Source of the DNA: Apodemus sylvaticus
Taxonomy: Eukaryota; Chordata; Mammalia; Rodentia; Muridae
DNA length: 64,000 bases
Assembly (NCBI RefSeq): GCF_947179515.1
Contig: NC_067495.1
Coordinates: 30,479,004 to 30,543,003 of the forward strand
Reading direction: 5' to 3'
The position numbers and the translations under genes are program-made. Position 1 is the first letter of the stretch. Every line of letters starts with the position of its first letter. A model generated the notes under the pieces. That model searched no databases. It was not told the origin of the DNA and saw only the letters and a list, made by a program, of their open reading frames with translations. Positions 21,594-33,866 of the stretch are shown here, piece after piece.

Positions 21594-22700
21594 TCTTCCA
21601 TTTCTTATATATTGCTAGTGATACTTGTGTCTGTAGTTCATGTTCTCTTTCCTAGGTTTTTCATCTCCAAGATTGCCACCACTTGTGTTTTTTGTTTGTT
21701 TGTTTGTTTCTATTTCTATCTTTAGGTCTTTTGCTACTTTATCCATTTCCTTTGCCTGTTTGAATTTTCCTGTATTTCTTTGAGAGACTTATTATTTGAG
21801 GGGCTTGTTCCCTCTTTAAGGACTTCTACTATTTTTCTCTGAGGGATTTATTTGTTTCCTTTTAATCACTTCTATCTCTTTGATTATGTTTTTTTTTTTA
21901 TTTCTCTAAGGGAATTATGTATATCCTCTTTAAAGGCCTGTATCATCTTCATGAGATGGGATTTAAACTCATGGTTTTGCTCTTCAGGTGTGTTAGGAGA
22001 TCCAGGGCTTGCTGTAGTTAGAGAGCTGGGTTCTGATGGTTCCATATTGCATTGGCTTCTGCTGATTATGTTCTTAGGCTTGCCTTTCACCATCCAGTTG
22101 TCTCTGGTGTTTTTTGGCATAAATGTCTAACGTTGAAGTAGGTCTCTTAGGATACAGGCAGAGCTGGGGGGAGGGGGAGGTGCAATGATGCACAAACATC
22201 TCTGGTACAGGCATGGACTGGCAGGCAAATGGAGCTCCTGTATTGTCTCCTATTGCCTTCTCTCTGTCCCTAGGGGACAAAACAATCTCCTTTGTGCTGA
22301 GAACTTGACCTTGAGATATCTTGTGGCCAGCTTTAAGATTCCCTACACACTGTTTTTGGAGTTCACATTCCAAGGACTGAGAATCTCCCTGGATGGAACC
22401 TAAACAAGCACGGTTCACAAACCATTGACCATTGTCTAAAGTGCTTTTATATTTGTTGGAAGGTTTCTCTTACTCTAAGCAGTCTAACTTTTCTGAGAGC
22501 CAGGAGCTCTTTCACGACATGATGATAGAAAAGCAAGACTAAATAGACCACGAACTATCAGAGTTGGAGATTTCATCACCTGTCAGAAATTGACTTTTCT
22601 AGTCACCTCTCACTCGCCCCAAGCCCCGGCCCCAAACTGAAGCAAACAGGAGCTCCAGTCAAACGGGTATAATTTACATCTACAGAGAGAGTATTTCAGG
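21594..22700 (-). mobile_element. L1-A 5' segment: ORF1 N-terminus and 5' UTR
   Basis: L1-A continues here after the 13-bp TSD (21594-21606). Minus-strand 22093-21884 encodes an ORF1 start (MVKGKPKNIISRSQ) followed by a degraded coiled-coil region down to 21607. From 22094 upward is a non-monomeric older 5' UTR that matches none of the other L1s here. Its outer limit (about 22.7 kb) is a guess. Confidence 0.75.
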
Positions 22701-22841
22701 CAAGGCTGGGTGAACAGGTGTGGGAGACAGTGGACTGCCCCTTTAGGTATTCCTACAGTGCCATCCTTAGCCCCTCACCACAAACAGAGACAAAAGGAAA
22801 ACTGCGCCAACTGCAGCTTTACATCAAACTTTGGGTGTATA

Positions 22842-22921
22842 TCGCCCTCTTATGGTGACATGGTGGTAATACACCAACGAGGGACTTAACGAAAAACTGC
22901 AGTTAGGGCGCCATCTCGTGG
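22842..22921. promoter_or_regulatory. Two CTCF-like motifs in tandem
   Basis: On the minus strand, 22921-22908 reads CCACGAGATGGCGC and 22855-22842 reads CCATAAGAGGGCGA. Both fit the CTCF core (CCAnnAGRKGGCR), in the same orientation 66 bp apart. The two sites sit in similar flanks (TGGTGGTAA and TTGGTAGTAA), suggesting a small tandem duplication. Binding is inferred from the motif only. Confidence 0.5.
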
Positions 22922-22929
22922 TACGCTTG

Positions 22930-23330
22930 GTAGTAACTGAAACATTCGAGGATGTAGTAAACTGCTTGGAATTTTTGAAAATAGAAGCAATAAGGCAAAT
23001 AGTGAAGACCGAAGTCAATATCTAATTTTTCGATGAGAGACTTTTAGGCATAAGCCAAAAATATTACGAACTTGGAGATGCTGACATAAGCAAGGATAAT
23101 TGGTTAAGATCTTAAAAACAGAGGAAAAAATGTCAAAAATGATCAAAAGTTATTACAACAAAATTAAATCTTCTACACAGAAAACAAAGAGCAAAGTGAA
23201 GAAACAAACTTCTTAATGACGGAAATAGTTGCAAACTATAAATGTGACAAGAAATTATAGCCAGGGCAGATAAGAAAGTCAAAAAATCTTCAATAGCAAA
23301 ATACAAATAATCCAATTTTATATTTTGACA
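22930..23330. other. No recognisable gene
   Basis: This is AT-rich sequence upstream of the nest. I see no coding exon or named repeat. Confidence 0.5.
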
Positions 23331-23335
23331 GTTTA

Positions 23336-23465
23336 ATGTGCTTGTCTGTAATTCCAGCACGTGGAGACCTAAAGTAAGGTATTGGCATGACTTCAAGGTC
23401 AGTCTGGTATAAACTGAGTCAAGGTCAGTCTGGGCTACATAGGGAGACCATGTATCTAACCTAAA
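23336..23465 (+). repeat. Diverged B1-type SINE
   Basis: It shows a 7SL-type layout: CTGTAATTCCAGCA, then AAGGTCAGTCTGG, then GGGCTACATAGGGAGACC. It is old, with many substitutions. Confidence 0.7.
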
Positions 23466-23559
23466 ACACAAATAATAAGTAGATAGACAAATAGTCAGTC
23501 AGAGAGACAGACAGATAAGCAAATAATCAAAATAAACAGTTCTCAAACGAAGATATGAA

Positions 23560-23890
23560 AATCACCAGCTTTTATATAAAAAAAAATGGTTCAAGATCAC
23601 TAATGATAAGGGAAATGCCAAAAAAAAGTCACAAGGTATCATTTTGGTGTAGTAAGAATAACTATTATCGTCACAAAACTAATGGTTAACCATGCTGATG
23701 AGTAGGTGGAGAAAAGGAGCCTTTTGTACATTGTTGGGGGGAAGGTAAATTAATTCAGCCATTATTAAAAAGGGTATGCATGTTCCTCAAAAACAAAATT
23801 AGAAACAAAACTAAACGTGACCAAGCAATGCCACTCCTGGTTACACAGCCAAAGGAAATGAAAAGTAGAAGAAACAGCAGCAGTCAGTAT
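23560..23890 (+). mobile_element. Ancient L1 fragment (ORF2 C-terminal region)
   Basis: The sequence resembles old mammalian L1 ORF2 ends (CACTAATGATAAGGGAAATGC, GGTGGAGAAAAGGAGCC, TGCCACTCCTGG), with frameshifts throughout. It predates the murine L1s in this window. Confidence 0.65.
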
Positions 23891-24276
23891 AAAATCAGAA
23901 GACAAAGAAGCAGACACAGAAAGTTGCTATTACAATAGAAGAGCTGAGGCTGTATCTTTTGATAGCTGACCTCTAGTGCACTCACATTCTCCCAGCACAC
24001 CACTCCGCCTCTCTTGGTCTTATTTGTACTGTTATTTTACAAATGGATGGCATTCTCTCAACACAGTCATGTACCAAGGTCGCAGAGTCAGTGAGAGATT
24101 GAATGGACTTCAGCTTTCCTGGACTTCTGACTCCCAGTTCTCCTGCTTATTCATCACACCTCATCTGCGTTCTGCCAAGTCTCTTTGCTCACAGGATCTG
24201 GGGAGATTTAAGTGTTTTATCTTGTGAAGGGGACAACTCGCACCTAGTACAATATTGTAATATTCCGCTCCTTTTA

Positions 24277-24473
24277 CAACAGTGGTTCTCAACCTTCCTA
24301 ATGTTGTGACCTTTTAATATAGCTCTTCACGTCATAGTGACCCCCCAACCATAACATTACATTTATTGCTACTTCATAACTGTAATGTTGCTACTGCTAT
24401 AAATACTAATGAAAATATCTGATATACCATCCCTGTGGGGTTTCAACCCACCAGGTGAGAAATGCTGTTCTAG
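24277..24473 (+). mobile_element. hAT-type MITE (URR1-like)
   Basis: It starts CAGTGGTTCTCAACCTTCC and ends with the inverse of that end (GGTGAGAAATGCTG). The interior has GTGACC, CCAACCATAA and ATTGCTACTTCATAACTGTAATGTTGC. Imperfect inverted ends of this kind are typical of non-autonomous hAT-Charlie elements of rodents. Confidence 0.7.
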
Positions 24474-24479
24474 AAGCTA

Positions 24480-25860
24480 ACCTGATTCCTCTTCACCTTT
24501 ATTTTGGCTTGATCTTCAAAATGAAAAGATAGTCACTAATTCCTGAAATTCCTACAGTTACAGTGTTGGTGCCAATTTGCATGGATTTGGGAGATGCATA
24601 GGCCAGAAAGAAATCCAAACAGAAAGGTAGCCAGTCGATAGGCAGATAAAAAGGCAGCTATTGAGGCATTAGAGGAAGCAGGAGGTTGTTCTGAATTCTT
24701 TCAAATCTTGTCAAGCTGAAAGAGATCTACTTTGATATAATTCTGTGGCCCACTTCAATCCTGAGAAGCGATAGACAGCCAGATATGAGGGATAGTCTCT
24801 CCATAGAGAGCCTTCATTTGATTAGGCTCTGCTTTCATTTTATAGTAATTCATGTTTCCTTCCCTGCTTCATTTGGTTTCCCAACTCCTAGTTCCTTCCA
24901 GAAAACTCAAAGCTCTGAATCTTCACTTAATACCACAGTGCACCAGAATATGGGATTATGTGTAGCTTAATTTCCTTTTGGTCATGTTCATATTCAGTTA
25001 TTTTATACATGTTGAAAATAACTCAATATGTATAATCTTTCTTTTGAATTTTTAAGCTGTGATTTCAGTCTGCTTGAAGATAAATTGGACATTATTCTTA
25101 AGGCTTGGAATGCTCTGCTGAGCCCTAAGGCCCGGGGGTTTCAAACAAATGTCTTCCTTTTCCGCCTTTCAGAAAAACTAAGCTGAGTCTCAATGTCTGT
25201 CCCTTGCTGTTGTGATTTCTTATTCTTTCCTTTCATCCCTGGAAGAAATCTCGCAGTTCAGCGTGATCCAATGCCTCAGTCATTGCCTGAGTGATATTTG
25301 CTTAAATAACAGCCTTTCCCAGATGGCTGGTGCTAGCTTCAGGTCAAAACATAATGAAACTAAAGAGTGATCAGTGTTCAGAAATCACTGGAGTGTTGCT
25401 GGGTACGCTGGCATAATGCAATTCCATCAGTGCCACTGATTCATGGCAAACCTGAGAAGCAAAATGTGGAGGAGTAGGCTTTTTTCTTTTTTAATTTTCT
25501 TGCTTCAAGAGTTATTGGAAATGGCAGTTTCTGGCTGCTGAGGGCAAAAGCCTCAGAAAAACAAAAAAGGAACAGTATGTGGGTGTGCATGTTTGCATAT
25601 GAATAATTAGATGTAATGCTCAACAATCATAACAAATATCCTGTTTCTAGTAAGCATTACAGGGAAGAAAGTCAAAGATAACAGAATGTATGTACCACTT
25701 ATTTTCCTACTTATGGTAGATTTCATTGCCTAGAAGGATTCTTAAAGATCCTGGAAAAATATAAAGGTTAAAATATTTCCTTTTATACTAGTGTACTTCC
25801 ATCAAAGTATTCAAATTATGAAATGGCAAAGGTCAATTAAAATTGCTATTTTGTTTTTAT
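24480..25860. other. No recognisable gene
   Basis: This is a non-coding stretch with only short chance ORFs. I see no clear repeat or splice-flanked exon. Confidence 0.5.
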
Positions 25861-25879
25861 TGCATTTACTTACTTGTTT

Positions 25880-26014
25880 AGTGTGTATGTATATGTGTGT
25901 GTCTGTGCGTGTCTGTGTGTATATGTGTGCGTCTATGTGTGTATATGTGTGTATGTGTCTGTGTGTATATGTGTGCGTGTGTCTGTGTGTGTGTCTGTGT
26001 GTGTGTGTGTATAT
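25880..26014. repeat. (GT)n-rich microsatellite
   Basis: This is an imperfect GT/GTGTAT tract of about 135 bp (GTGTGTATGTATATGTGTG and similar). Confidence 0.9.
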
Positions 26015-27180
26015 ACTAATGCCACATGGCCTGGAAATAAAGCTCAGATCTGAGGAATTTCACCCACGTTAATATCACTATTTTCTTCTTTGATGAAAAA
26101 TTATTTTGAATGAGCACATAAAATGTACCTGGTCTAAGAGGAATGAATGAAACTAGCATCAGAGACAGAACAATTTTTATTTGCTACAATATTTGGCACT
26201 CAACAGTAGCAAATCAAGCAGGAATAACTCCTTTCATGTCTCTGTTGTTCTGCAGTTTCAAGGCACAGTCCCACAAACGCTCTCCTGTCATCTTTACAGC
26301 ACCTCTGTAGACAGGAAGGGCAGATGCTATCTGTCTCATTTTCTAGTTGAAGACACAAGAACCCAGAGAGTGTTGTGGAGACTGGTCAGTTGTCCCTTTT
26401 CCATGTTGGCATAGAGAAAACCTACATTTCCCAGGATCTTTTAAGGTTAGCTATAAATGTAATACAAATCCTGTCTTGTAGAATGTAGGTACAAGTGGAA
26501 TATATGGTTTAAAGGACTGATTCATTAGACCTTCGTATGTATAAATACCCACCCTTCTTCATTATTGACCAAACAAGTGAAAATTAACATGATTAAGGCA
26601 ACAACATAGGAAGATGACTGTCCAGGAAAGCTAGCTAGCTAGGAATATGTATTTGATAGTTGTGTTGCTTTAAGTGAGTAGAGTTAGTGCAGAGAATTCA
26701 AATGATTTAGCCAATGTTGTATGGCTACATTTTTGAAGAGTCAGGGCTAGAACTCTGGCTATCTAGTGCAAGTGCATCGAACCTGTGACCTATAGATCAC
26801 GTATATTCCAGAATAGCTGTGACTGCAGCTCAGCATGTTTGCAGACAACATCATACTCAAAATTCACAGTTCTGCAGTTCAAGATTGAACCCCATGCTAA
26901 TGTCTGGTTTAAAATTCAATTACTTACAGCATCAACTGTATGTGAGATGCTGGCATGTATCCCATTCTAATGCAGTAATTGATATGTTTAAAATTATGAT
27001 GAAGTCACACATAGACTCTACAACTCTCAATGTTTCCGCTGGCTTTTACTTGTGTTTTTGAACAACTATCCCATCAACACCTAACTAGGTACCAAGCTTT
27101 AATGGTCTAGGGGGACCCGTATCTGAAAATTAACAACCCTGAGCTCTCTTTCTTCCTTATAGTACAACCAGGAGCTAGTA
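26015..27180. other. No recognisable gene
   Basis: This is non-coding. Short ORFs here lack splice context or similarity that I recognise. Confidence 0.5.
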
Positions 27181-27182
27181 AA

Positions 27183-27400
27183 GGGTCTGCGAAGGTGGCA
27201 CAGTGAATGAAATATTTGCTGAACAAGGATGAGGACCCAAGTTTCAATATTCAGAACCCATGTAAAAAGCCAGTGCTTGGGAAGCAGGAAAACAGGGATC
27301 CTGGGAGCTTGCTGACTAGTTTGTCTTGACAAAACAATAACCTATATTTACTGTGGAAAAACCCTGTCTCAAAAACTGAGTTTACACTCACACACAGAGC
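27183..27400 (+). repeat. tRNA-derived SINE (B4/ID-like), diverged
   Basis: It has weak A/B-box-like order (GTGGCACAGTGAATGAA, GATGAGGACCCAAGTTT) and an A-rich tail region ending AAAAACTGAG. It is similar in layout to the SINEs near 42.3 and 45.6 kb. Confidence 0.5.
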
Positions 27401-28635
27401 TATTAACATATTTACTTTTCCCTGTTGACAGTCTCAAATGCACTCCCTTTAAAAGAGCCTACTAAATAAAGTACATACACAGAAGATAAAGCAGTTGGTG
27501 TCGCATTGGGCATGAGTTTCCCCAATGCAAGTGGGTAGATGCCAATGTAGGCAGAAGGGTGCACACATAAGGTGAGATGTACTGGTAAGAGTAAGCTTGG
27601 CACCAGTTGGCCTTGGTGTTTCAGAACCCTGGAGAGCTCCTAGTGCCCCAATGCTGTCAAATTGTTTATTCTGAGACCCAATTAGGCGTGCCATGCTTTC
27701 TTCTGAAGTCTTTAGTAGACATGCACACTTGTGTCTCTTGGGAACAGGAGATACATTCTCATCCTTTCTGGCACCCAGTAGGAAGGTTGAGGCTAACATA
27801 TTCTGAGAAAAATTTAGAAAGGCACATAATAGAGAGACATACTTTTAAATTATTACATTTTCTAGAAATTCTTTCTTTCAAGTTGGAAGCTTGTGTTTAA
27901 ATGTGCCTGGGATCCAAATATCACACCCAGCAAAAGTCTTAATATATTAGGAGGCATTTTATTAGACCCTTGGCTCTCACAGGAGGATTGCCTACATTAC
28001 AAGTTCCTTTCTTTTGGAAGTGTACATCAAGCAAGTTGATACATACAAAAACAGGTCTTTCAGTAAAATAACTTTGTTGTAAGTGAATTTTTTAAAACCT
28101 CAATTGTTAAGCCCATACTTCATTATTTGGATATTATTAATGTTTTTGATTAGTCTAAAATACTAATCCAGCTTTTCCTGTTTTTTTTTTAATATTTCTT
28201 CTCTACACTTTTAATTTTATGGGTACAACTATTTTGGTCAAACTATGAATTTTACCACATCAGAATTTATAAAGTTCATAAGAATTCTAGATACCTAAAA
28301 ATGCAATACTTTACCTCTTAAATTAATTTTTATAATAAACCACTCTAAGATCATGCATGAAGTACAAATCTCAATTAATTTTTCTCCAAAATGCTAGCAG
28401 ATATTACAATTATGATTTAGAATATAATCTTTTGTCTTTATATTTTTTTACTTTAACCACTGACTCTGGTAACCTGTGTATGTTGAAATATAGGAGGATG
28501 CATTTTAAATATCATTAAAGGAAGGAACATGAGATACGATAAAATTACCCAACCCTTTCCTATGAGGGCTATACCACTCCACTCTTTGGGTGTTTACAAT
28601 CTTTTTGTGTACATGTATACAGGTGTCTTCCTCCA
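27401..28635. other. No recognisable gene
   Basis: AT-rich intergenic-type sequence. Nothing supportable was seen. Confidence 0.5.
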
Positions 28636-28639
28636 TCAC

Positions 28640-28815
28640 TATTTCTTGAGATTGGATCTCACACTGAATCTGGTGCTCATTGGCTGGGCTGGACTGGCTG
28701 ACTGGCATGATCCAGACCCACCTACCCCACCTCCCCGTGACTAGGATTACAGCTACATGCAAGTACTCTTGGCCTTTTGAGTAGATGGTGAAAGCAAACA
28801 TCAGGGGCTTGTACT
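28640..28815 (-). repeat. B4/B1-type SINE fragment
   Basis: TTGAGATTGGATCTCACACTG, GGCTGACTGG and GACTAGGATTACAGCTACATGC match the inverted B1-like half of B4 SINEs. Confidence 0.6.
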
Positions 28816-28849
28816 TGTACAGCAAGAATTTTCCCAATCGATTCATCTC

Positions 28850-28970
28850 TCCAAGCCCAGCGTTTAGATTTTGACTGCACCATTTATAGTCAAATAAACC
28901 CTTTCCTCCTCAAGCTGTTTTGGTCATGAGGTTTCATAATAGTAATGGTAATCTTAACTAGGACAATATC
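28850..28970 (+). repeat. LTR 3' end fragment (MaLR-like)
   Basis: AAATAAACCCTTTCCTCCTCAAGC, then TTGGTCATGAGGTTTCATAATAG, then CTTAACTAGGACA is the typical R/U5 end of rodent MaLR LTRs, also seen at 62090-62165. Confidence 0.65.
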
Positions 28971-29487
28971 CCAGGAGGAAGATTGCACGTCTTTAGTCTC
29001 TTGAATCCCCTGCTCCCTCCACATGGTGATTTTTCTAAGCCATGTCTTATGATTGCAGCTGCTCTGATTCAAATGAACAGTTATACAACAGCAACTTGTT
29101 ACTCATAGTCCCTGTGGTATACACTCCCCCATTTTATACTTCCTCTGTGTCTCAAAATAAAATGTAATAATTTTGTACTGCAACGGTCTCACACACCTTT
29201 TATTAGATTTACTGTCAGGTATTTGGTATTAATTTCATTTTCTATTGGTTTCTGGTTTAATGAAATACATTGGATTTGGGGGGATTCTTACATCCAAAGC
29301 CTATACTAAACTACCATATTAATTCTAATAATTCTTCTTTCAGATTATTTGGATTTACTCTGAATACAATTGTCTTCAAAGTAAGACACCATGCTTTTTT
29401 GTGTGCTTCAGTTCTTTTCCTTATTTTAACCACTGGCTGCAACATTGCTCAAAATGTTCAACATTAATGCTTAGCTAGTAAATCCTT

Positions 29488-29612
<125 letters not shown>

Positions 29613-29700
29613 GGTTGAGATTTGTAGCTCAGGCTGGCCTTGAACTCATAATAATTCTGCCCCAGCCTTCTAAATGCTGTGATTATATCTCAGTGCTGAG
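29613..29700 (-). repeat. B1 SINE fragment
   Basis: GTAGCTCAGGCTGGCCTTGAACTC and CCTTCTAAATGCTGTGATTAT are the inverted B1 consensus. The rest is missing. Confidence 0.75.
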
Positions 29701-29871
29701 AAGCCTTGCAAGTATATATTTGTTTTGCCCCAGGTCTCAAGAGGACATTTTTCAACATTGTACCATTTTATACACTGTTTTCACGCAGGACTTTGGAACA
29801 TCAAAGTTTTCTTCTTTTCTTTTTTCTTTTCTTTTTTTTTTGTTGTTTGTTTGTTTTTTGTTTTTTATTTT

Positions 29872-30012
29872 TTTTCAAGACAGGGTTTCTCTGTATAGCC
29901 CTAGCTGTCCTGGAACTTACTCTGTAGACCAGGCTGGCCTCGAACTCAGAAATCTGCCTGCCTCTGCCTCCCAAATGCTGGGATCAAAGGCATGCACCGC
30001 CGCCACCCAGCT
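29872..30012 (-). repeat. B1 SINE, well preserved
   Basis: This inverted B1 has a T-rich end (29819-29871), GACAGGGTTTCTCTGTATAGCC, GACCAGGCTGGCCTCGAACTC and CCCAAATGCTGGGATCAAAGGC. It is the youngest-looking SINE in the window. Confidence 0.9.
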
Positions 30013-30324
30013 GTTTTCTTTTTTTCTTACTGAGCTTTCTTTATTAAACCATGAAGCTGAAGCGTTACTTAATAAGTCTCTACCCCTTATCAGAAGAAGC
30101 ATGTAATTGTATTCATTTATGCTTATATGTGATAACACTCAAAACTCTTTGAATTTATAATTTAGACACAACTTTCCACTTAAGTATCAACATCTCTTTA
30201 GAGCTGAGAGTGGGTATGTACACATAAATTTCTGGCTCCAGATCCTATCGTGAAAGGCAATAAGATCAAAAGTTTGAGAAGAACAGGTACTACAAAATGA
30301 GACCCTGTCTCAACAAAAATCAGA

Positions 30325-30530
30325 GTAGTGAGATGGCTCAGCAAGTAAAAGCACTTGCTGCCAAACCTGAAGTTCTGAGTTCAACCCCAAGACTATAGGA
30401 TAGAAGGAGAGAACTGACTCCTGAAAGTTGTTGTTTGACCTGCACAGGCACACTGTATGGTATGTGTATGCACACAGTGTCCCACACGTGGACATACATT
30501 CCACATAAATATAATACAAATGTAAATACC
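30325..30530 (+). repeat. tRNA-derived SINE (B2/B4 group)
   Basis: GTGAGATGGCTCAGCAAGTAAA (A box) and GAGTTCAACCCC (B box) give the Pol III promoter layout. They are followed by ACTGACTCCTGAAAGTTG and an A/CA-rich tail. Confidence 0.75.
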
Positions 30531-30539
30531 AAATTTAAT

Positions 30540-32100
30540 ATGGCCAAGATGTGTCATATTCCAGAACACTCCTGCTACACCAAGTAAGACTATTTTTTCA
30601 ACTATTGTATCTCAGAGGAAAATTGACAAAGTCATGGGTCATGGAATTTAATTTGAAAGAAAGGAGTACAAATCTGGCTTTAGATATGATGAGCTAAGGC
30701 TTCAGGGACGTCTAGGGAGGATGCTCAGCAGGTAATTCAAAAGATGAGCTAGTCTTGACAAAGAAGCTAGAGACATGGGTAGGAGTGTTCATCAGCAAAA
30801 TGTATGTTTGAAGCCATCAGAATGGAATGTTATTAGTGTGGGAGAATAGGAGAAGAAACAGGACTCTAGATCAATATTTAGGAAACACATGTAAAGAGAC
30901 ACACCCAGTGGTCAGAAGACACTGAGAGGCCAAGTGGCTTCTTGGATGGCAAAGGTAGAGGGCGGATATGAAGAAACTGGGGGATGTCTGGAGGTTAAGG
31001 TGCCGGAAAGAATCAATAAAAACTTTTAGAATAAGACAACACATATAAGCTAGGAGATGGGAAGACCAAAAGACAAGAGAAACGGGAGAGATAAGGGCTG
31101 GAGGATTTTTGTGTATTGAGTTTCAAGCTCTGTGAAAACATTAGGTATAAAGAAGGCTCTAGATTTGGTATCTGGGAGACCATCAAACTATTTCCTCCCT
31201 CACTCTAGCTGTTCTGTTGCTACTGATAGTCTTTTTTCCCTTTTCATCTTTATAACGTTCTCTCTTTTCTTTTAGATTCATTCCAATTTGCAGGACTACT
31301 ACCACCCTGGCAACTGCTAAGAATATTGTCTACCACCTCACAGAAAAATGCAGGACAGAGTCCTTAATGAGCACTTTCTAATTATAGACCCAGTGGTCAA
31401 AATCATGACCTCCTAAATGGGGAACTTTCCGAAGTTAGCTGAAGGCACATGCATCACAGGACAAATCCCTCACACAAATGGGGAGAACAGGAGGAGGTTG
31501 GCTTTAAAACAGGACTGCCTTTGCAGAGTCAGTTAGGTGGGTTTCATGAGTTAACACACTAAACCTTCCCTTGTTCTGCCTCTTGCAGCTCTGTTTGCAC
31601 TACTCTAAAGTCCTTGTTATTACCTTTATTTTCACACCAAGCTTTTACCATGTAATCCAGGATGGCTCCAGGTCATTTATCCCCTTGCTTCAGACTCCAA
31701 CAGGCAGGGATTATACGCCTTCATGCCAGAATTCCAGGATTCTATTTTTAAAAAAGATTCTTAGGTCAGGGAAATCACAAGAAATTGGAAGAGGGAAATT
31801 CAGCCAAGTTATTCCAAAAGAATAACTAAAGTTTAAGAAGAATTTCCTTACTATCCTGGAGTCTGTGCACTAAGGGTAAAGTGAGAAAGAAACTACAATG
31901 TCACCAGAGGTTTAGCAACAGCCCTCAAACATGCAGTGAATGTCATTTCACATGATCAATATTTATAGTGTGTTTTCTCTGTTGGAAGCAAAGGAACAAG
32001 CAAGCAAAAAAATGTTAAAACCAAATAGATCCATAAATCTATTTTATGAAGTACTATCTTTTTTGGAGTGAAGGTGTTGTTTTCTGTTGTCTTGCTGTTG
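30540..32100. other. No recognisable gene
   Basis: This is non-coding, with no exon or clear repeat that I can support. Confidence 0.45.
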
Positions 32101-32109
32101 TTGTTGGGA

Positions 32110-32228
32110 TGGATTTGGTTTTCTTCAGACAGGGTCTGCTGTGTAGTTCAGGTTAGTCAACTTTCAATCCTCCTACCTCTCTCCTCTGGGTGTCAGTAAT
32201 AAATATATGTGCCTCTGTGCTCAGCTTT
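32110..32228 (-). repeat. Old B1 SINE
   Basis: An inverted B1 with CAGACAGGGTCTGCTGTGTAG, GTTCAGGTTAG and GCTCAGC at the end. It is heavily mutated. Confidence 0.55.
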
Positions 32229-33095
32229 AATCACTATTAACCATTGATTGGTGAATAAATATGTTTTGATTGTGTGGATGAAAAACAGAAGACAAATGTT
32301 TGGCTGTTTATTAAGAGGTGCATATAAAATATAAAAATATATTTCAGCTAAAATGAAGAATATAGTAGACAAATAACCAGAAAATTAATCTTAAGGAAAA
32401 CAGAATTCAAAGGAGAGAGGAAAACTAAAGCAGGAACACACTTGTCAATAAGATAACTAATCCATCACGAAGCTAGAACAATTTTAATGTCTATATTCTT
32501 AAAAGGTAGTTCCAAGCAAATATTTATAATATAGATCTCTCATTAATGAAGAAGATCTTCCTTAAGTTTTCTCAAAAACATTTTTATTAAGCCAAAATAT
32601 ATATAGAAAGAATAGCAAAGATTCAATATATAATAAAACACAGCTTGACAATATTTATATACAGAACACTAGATTCAACAAACAGAGTACACATTCATTT
32701 TCATGGAACACTTACAAAATTTGGCCACATACTAAGAAAGTATCAAGTGCAAAGGTGACAACTATAAAGTAGTTGTTGACTTAGCAATCCTGCTGGAACA
32801 AAATCTGCTAATACTTCTAACTAGGAGACTGCAATGTCACAGCCCTAATGTGCCTAAGGTAAGCATAGATAGCTGAGATCCAGAAGTGAGATCATGTAAA
32901 GTTCCAGGAAGATTTCAAATTGTCTTAAACACTGTTCTATCTCTGTGACGAGACATCATGACCAAGGCAAGTTATAAAAGAACATTTAATTGGGGGATTT
33001 TTCAGTTCTAGAGGGAAAATCCCTGGCTATCATGGCAAGGCACTGCAGCAGGCACACAAACACAGCGCTAAGACTTTACATTCTGTTCTGCAGGC

Positions 33096-33298
33096 GGGGA
33101 GAGAGAGAGACAGAGACAGAGAGACATAGAGAGACAGAGGCACAGAGAAAGACAGACACAGGGGGATTGAGAGAGAGACCGAGAGACTGAGAGAGACAGA
33201 GACAGAGAGACAGAGAAAGACAGAGAGACAGAGACAGAGTATAGAGACAGACAGAGAGACAAGGAGACAGAGACAGACAGACAAGGAGACAGAGACAG
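33096..33298. repeat. (GA/CAGA)n-rich low-complexity tract
   Basis: About 200 bp of GAGAGACAGAGACAGA-type sequence lies inside the LTR above. Serine/leucine-rich ORFs on the opposite strand are by-products. Confidence 0.9.
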
Positions 33299-33368
33299 AT
33301 TGGTCCTAGCATGAGCTTTTTTGAAACTCCAAAGCCCTCTCCCAGTGACATACCTCTTCCAAGAAGAT

Positions 33369-33866
33369 TGTAGTGGCTATTCCTGGTTGTCAACTTGACT
33401 GTATCTGGAATGAACTACAGTCCAGAATTGGAAGGCTCACCTATGATCCTAATCTGGAGGCTGAGATACAAGTTCCTGACCTGGATCTTGGCATGGAGAT
33501 CTTGAGGCATAGTGGCTATGAATCCCAGAACATTAAGACAGGGAGAGCTCTGAGTTCAAGGTCATCTGGGACAAAGCAAATCCCAAATCCAGGTATGGTG
33601 GCACACACCTTTAATCAGGGCCACACCTTCTGCTGGGGACCTATATAAGGACATTGGAAGAAGGAAGATTCACTCTCTGATCCTTGCCTGCTTGCCTTGT
33701 GGGACTGAGCAACTGCTAGATCCTTGGACTTCCATCCACAGCTGCTGCTGACCATTGTTGGGAGTTGAACTACAGACTGTAAGTCACCAACAAATTCCCT
33801 TACTATATAGAGACTATATACAGAGAACTATAAGTTCTGTGACTCTAGAGAATCCTGTCTGGTACA
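33369..33866 (+). repeat. Solo LTR, MT2/ERVL-like, 498 bp
   Basis: It starts TGTAGTGGCTATTCCTGG and ends GTACA, with a perfect 5-bp TSD AAGAT (33364-33368 and 33867-33871). TATATAAGGACATTGG at about 33641 is a plausible TATA box. A 5-bp TSD is typical of ERVL/MaLR class III elements. I read it as MT2B-like from memory of its start, so the name is tentative. Confidence 0.75.

Noticed and set aside
1..22700. Tandem CRISPR-like or phage-type repeat array
   Set aside because: The repetition is LINE-1 copies and promoter monomers. There is no short palindromic repeat-spacer pattern.
33030..33393. Cys/Ser/Leu-rich minus-strand ORFs
   Set aside because: They come from a GA-rich low-complexity tract inside an LTR.
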